Shown: positions 5,765-7,893 of the stretch, in pieces
Numbering within the stretch: the stretch's first letter is position 1
Layout of the letters: each line of letters begins with the position of its first letter
Source: Maribacter sp.
GTDB taxonomy: Bacteria > Bacteroidota > Bacteroidia > Flavobacteriales > Flavobacteriaceae
DNA length: 7,893 nt
Assembly: GCA_018679695.1 (NCBI GenBank)
Contig: JAHHKH010000385.1
Coordinates: 1 to 7,893, forward strand
Reading direction: 5' to 3'
Notes under the pieces: generated by a model
The model's input: only the letters and a program-made list of their open reading frames with translations
Told to the model about the DNA's origin: nothing
The model's database searches: none
Made by a program: the position numbers and the translations under genes

Positions 5765-6760
5765 TTACGGATTATTATCAAACAGAATTCCACTACTCTT
5801 ATGGATTTTATTATTGCTATCTACTATGATTACTTCAGCCTCGGGGAGTTGATTAATCAACCCCAAGCCTGCATCCTTTCCCATAATATAGACCGCTGTT
5901 GCCAAAGCATCACAGAACTCCGCACCTTTTGCAAAAATGGAAACACTGTTTATACCTTGTGATGGATAACCTGTTCTTGGATCAATGATATGGGAATACC
6001 TTTTACCATTGATAATCACGTATTTTTCATAATTACCTGAAGTGGCAACGGAAGATTCAACCACCGGAAGCCATGAGAATATTTTATCCTTACTAAGAGG
6101 GTTGGCGATACCTATCAACCATTTTTCCCCACTTGCCTTGGTTCCCCATGTGGTTAAATCACCCGAGGCATTGATAATGCCAGCGACTACTTGCTTTGAA
6201 ACCAATAACTCCTTGGCTTTTTCGGCGGCATAACCCTTGCCTATCGCTCCAAAGGAAATCTTCATTCCTTTTTCCTTTAGAAAAACTGTGCGATCGGCTT
6301 CATTTAGAATAATTTTCCCATATCCCACTTTAGAAACGGATTTTTTAATCGCTTCTGGTGTGGGCATACGATCCATGCTGCCATCAAATTTCCAAATCCT
6401 ATCCATAGAGGAATATGAAATATCGAAGGCACCATCGGTAATACTAGAAAAAAGTTTGGCCCTTTCTATCAGTTTAAAAAGCTCTAAACTTACTTGAACT
6501 GGTTTGATGCCAGCATTTCTATTAATATGCGATGTTTCGGAATCTGGGTCCCAGGAAGAAATGAGTTTTTCAATTCGTATGATTTCGGCAATCGCTTGAT
6601 CAATGTTTATGTACCCAATTTCTTCGTTATCAGCAACAACAGTAACCTCAAAACGGCTACCCATTAATTTCTGGGTCTTTTTAACCGTCACGTACTTTCG
6701 TTCCTGTCCAAAACCCACCATAATAAAAAAGACAATAAACAGGGGAACAAGGTTTTTCAC
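5765..6760 (-). CDS. apbE: ApbE-family FAD:protein FMN transferase
   Basis: ApbE proteins take FMN from FAD and attach it through a phosphoester bond to Thr or Ser of exported target proteins. The 331-residue product has a signal peptide (MKNLVPLFIVFFIMVGFGQ) without a lipobox Cys, so it is a soluble or loosely held periplasmic enzyme. Motifs include LMGSRFEVTVVA (32-43), SSWDPDSE (68-75), DGAFDIS (109-115), GAIGKGYAAEKA (171-182), INASGDLTTWG (196-206), HIIDPRTGYP (257-266), and D284/T288 in CDALATAVYIMG, which are metal-binding positions in the family. The start is GTG at 6758-6760, overlapping the TGA of the thioredoxin gene as GTGA, so translation is probably coupled. No classical DxxSGAT target protein is encoded in the cluster. 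Confidence 0.93.
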   Translation of the reverse strand: MKNLVPLFIVFFIMVGFGQERKYVTVKKTQKLMGSRFEVTVVADNEEIGYINIDQAIAEIIRIEKLISSWDPDSETSHINRNAGIKPVQVSLELFKLIERAKLFSSITDGAFDISYSSMDRIWKFDGSMDRMPTPEAIKKSVSKVGYGKIILNEADRTVFLKEKGMKISFGAIGKGYAAEKAKELLVSKQVVAGIINASGDLTTWGTKASGEKWLIGIANPLSKDKIFSWLPVVESSVATSGNYEKYVIINGKRYSHIIDPRTGYPSQGINSVSIFAKGAEFCDALATAVYIMGKDAGLGLINQLPEAEVIIVDSNNKIHKSSGILFDNNP

Positions 6761-7191
6761 TTTACAAAAGAATTTAGAAGTGAAATGTATTGATCAGGGG
6801 ATAGTTTTTTATAGCCGGTATTGCCCAATACCTCCTCATTCGAATTTAAAACCACAACCAACGGAAAATGGCCATTGGGATTATACGCTTCCGCTAATTT
6901 CCTGTTTTGCTCCTTTACATCAAATGTAAGTTGATTGGCCTTCTTTCTGGGAAAATCAGCTTTATAAAGAATATAGTGTTCATTTGAATACTTTTTGAAT
7001 TCTTCGGATTGCCAAATACTTCTTTCCAATTTAATGCATGGGGCACACCAATCTGAACCGGCAAACACTAGGACAATAGGTTTATCCTCATCCTTGGAAA
7101 TCAACAATGCCTCCTCAAAAGAAGATTTCCAATTCTGGGCTAATGCCGAAACCGTGCATAACAAGGCCATTATGAAAGTTAATTTTTTCAT
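6757..7191 (-). CDS. Periplasmic thioredoxin-fold protein (CAPC active site)
   Basis: The 144-residue product has a signal peptide (MKKLTFIMALLCTVSALAQ) and a single thioredoxin-like domain. DKPIVLVFAGSDWCAPC (36-52) carries redox cysteines 49 and 52, and HFPLVVVL (108-115) holds the expected cis-Pro at 110. GSDWCAPC with the following IKLERSIWQSEEF resembles the thioredoxin_7/DUF255-like group rather than TlpA, which is usually longer. It probably reduces or exchanges disulfides in the periplasm. Candidate partners are the Cys-tailed DUF4266 lipoprotein and the Rieske protein encoded alongside; that pairing is inference. It starts 23 bases after the Rieske stop and its TGA overlaps the ApbE GTG start. 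Confidence 0.9.
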   Translation of the reverse strand: MKKLTFIMALLCTVSALAQNWKSSFEEALLISKDEDKPIVLVFAGSDWCAPCIKLERSIWQSEEFKKYSNEHYILYKADFPRKKANQLTFDVKEQNRKLAEAYNPNGHFPLVVVLNSNEEVLGNTGYKKLSPDQYISLLNSFVK

Positions 7192-7214
7192 TATAAGTTT
7201 TGAGGCACTTAAAA

Positions 7215-7640
7215 CTATTCAAAAACCCGGAGTATATCCCCGTTAAGCTCAGTTTGGAATATTTTAAGCGGATTATTGGTTATGCCATTCAAGGGTTGGC
7301 CTGACTGATTAAAACGGGATCCATGGGTAGAACAACTGAAAATACCGCCGTCATCATCTATAAAACGGACTTCTTCCGTTTGTTGATGACTACAGATCTG
7401 GCTGGCAGCAATAAAGTTGCCTTGCAGGTTCTTTACCACTACTACAAAGTTTTTCAAAATAAAATCACCATTATTTTGTAGTCCTTGCCCTTCAGCGGAA
7501 TTCAAATCGATTGTAAAATCCACTCCTGTGGGAATGGGAATCATTTCACCATCATCCTTTGAACATCCCTGTAAACAAGGAAAAGTCAAAGCAAATGCCG
7601 CACCGGCCCCTAAACTTCTGAGAAATTCTTTTCTTTCCAT
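7215..7640 (-). CDS. Rieske [2Fe-2S] lipoprotein
   Basis: The 141-residue product is a small stand-alone Rieske domain. The cluster ligands are visible as C83-S-H85 and C103-S-T-H106 in FSCSTHGSRF, the standard two-Cys two-His arrangement. The N-terminus (MERKEFLRSLGAGAAFALTF) resembles a twin-arginine signal with Arg-Lys in place of Arg-Arg, followed by a lipobox L-Q-G-C at 23-26. It is therefore probably exported folded with its cluster and lipid-anchored, with a short linker (27-45) before the domain. It is not the bc1/b6f subunit by context: no cytochrome b gene is present. It begins the five-gene envelope cluster, 48 bases after the purM stop, so a promoter may lie in that gap, though none is convincing. 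Confidence 0.9.
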   Translation of the reverse strand: MERKEFLRSLGAGAAFALTFPCLQGCSKDDGEMIPIPTGVDFTIDLNSAEGQGLQNNGDFILKNFVVVVKNLQGNFIAASQICSHQQTEEVRFIDDDGGIFSCSTHGSRFNQSGQPLNGITNNPLKIFQTELNGDILRVFE

Positions 7641-7689
7641 AGTAACTTATTTACTATAAACAACGTTCTAATTGGGCTATTCGTATGCC

Positions 7690-7893
7690 TTAATAGACAA
7701 AGGTGCCAAACTCACTCTTTATCGTGAGTTTTTTATTAGGATTATCCGCTACCTGCCCTACAATTTGGGCATCTACGCCAAAACTCTTGGCTATACTTAT
7801 CAAATCCTGTGCCACGGACTCATTTACATAGATTTCCAATCGATGACCGCAGTTAAAGACTTGGTACATTTCACGCCAATCGGTAGCTGATTG
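7690..7893 (-). CDS. purM: Phosphoribosylformylglycinamidine cyclo-ligase (AIR synthase), C-terminal part
   Basis: The minus strand from the window edge reads 67 in-frame codons to a TAA at 7690-7692; the start lies outside. Segments WREMYQVFNCGHRLEIYV, SIAKSFGVDAQIVG and the end KLTIKSEFGTFVY are characteristic of the C-terminal domain of Bacteroidota PurM. PurM closes the imidazole ring of purine precursors (FGAM to AIR, using ATP) in the cytoplasm. The usual Met in the NMGHRM segment is replaced here by Cys (NCGHRL), a mild variation. No terminator is evident before the Rieske gene 48 bases downstream, so some read-through is possible. Being cut by the edge and lacking a start codon, it is easily overlooked. 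Confidence 0.88.
   Translation of the reverse strand, partial: QSATDWREMYQVFNCGHRLEIYVNESVAQDLISIAKSFGVDAQIVGQVADNPNKKLTIKSEFGTFVY

Noticed and set aside
7708..7734. Plus-strand hairpin AAACTCAC/GTGAGTTT followed by a T-run, a textbook intrinsic terminator shape
   Set aside because: It lies inside the purM coding sequence, which runs on the other strand, and no plus-strand gene ends there. Its bases encode the conserved KKLTIKSEF segment, so the hairpin is probably a by-product of coding.
7672..7890. Plus-strand open frame at the right edge
   Set aside because: It is antisense to the purM C-terminus, whose translation is clearly recognisable.
1..7893. CRISPR arrays, insertion sequences, attachment sites, rRNA
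   Set aside because: No regularly spaced repeats, transposase or integrase motifs, or RNA gene signatures were found on reading both strands.

Overview
The window looks like chromosomal DNA from a marine-type member of the Flavobacteriaceae (Bacteroidota). The evidence is the low-GC coding style, signal peptides of the Bacteroidota type ending in A-Q or G-F-S-Q, mostly weak or absent Shine-Dalgarno sequences, a TAnnTTTG-like promoter box, and the presence of DUF3570 and DUF4266 family proteins. The genus cannot be fixed from the sequence; a relative of Maribacter, Zobellia or Arenibacter is a guess.

Layout, left to right. Positions 1-47 hold what may be the last codons of a plus-strand gene. 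A gene-free but strongly structured stretch follows (48-355), with a 13-bp hairpin, a looser inverted repeat and a long-range 17-bp inverted repeat. Next are two minus-strand genes that may be co-transcribed: an alpha/beta hydrolase and, downstream of it, a secreted lipocalin-like protein of unknown role. After a divergent promoter region comes a 64-residue plus-strand protein of unknown function, which converges on pyrF with only 4 bp between stop codons. pyrF (orotidine 5'-phosphate decarboxylase) lies downstream of prfA (release factor 1). The two are separated by a 95-bp spacer holding a REP-like palindromic repeat that reaches the pyrF ribosome binding site.

The most distinctive part is 4241-7640, five tightly packed minus-strand genes that all encode exported proteins. 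In transcription order they are a Rieske [2Fe-2S] lipoprotein, a periplasmic thioredoxin-fold protein with a CAPC active site, an ApbE-type FAD:protein FMN transferase (GTG start overlapping the preceding stop), a 69-residue DUF4266 lipoprotein ending in Cys-Gly-Cys-Asn, and a DUF3570 protein that is probably an outer-membrane beta-barrel. Together they suggest a cell-envelope redox module combining an iron-sulfur cluster, dithiol chemistry, flavin attachment, a small Cys-tailed lipoprotein and a barrel. Its substrate and purpose are not evident from the sequence.

The right edge (7690-7893) is the C-terminus of purM (AIR synthase), on the minus strand and cut by the window end. The redox cluster therefore sits between purM and prfA-pyrF, a housekeeping purine/translation/pyrimidine neighbourhood. 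I saw no tRNA, rRNA, CRISPR array, transposase or integrase.
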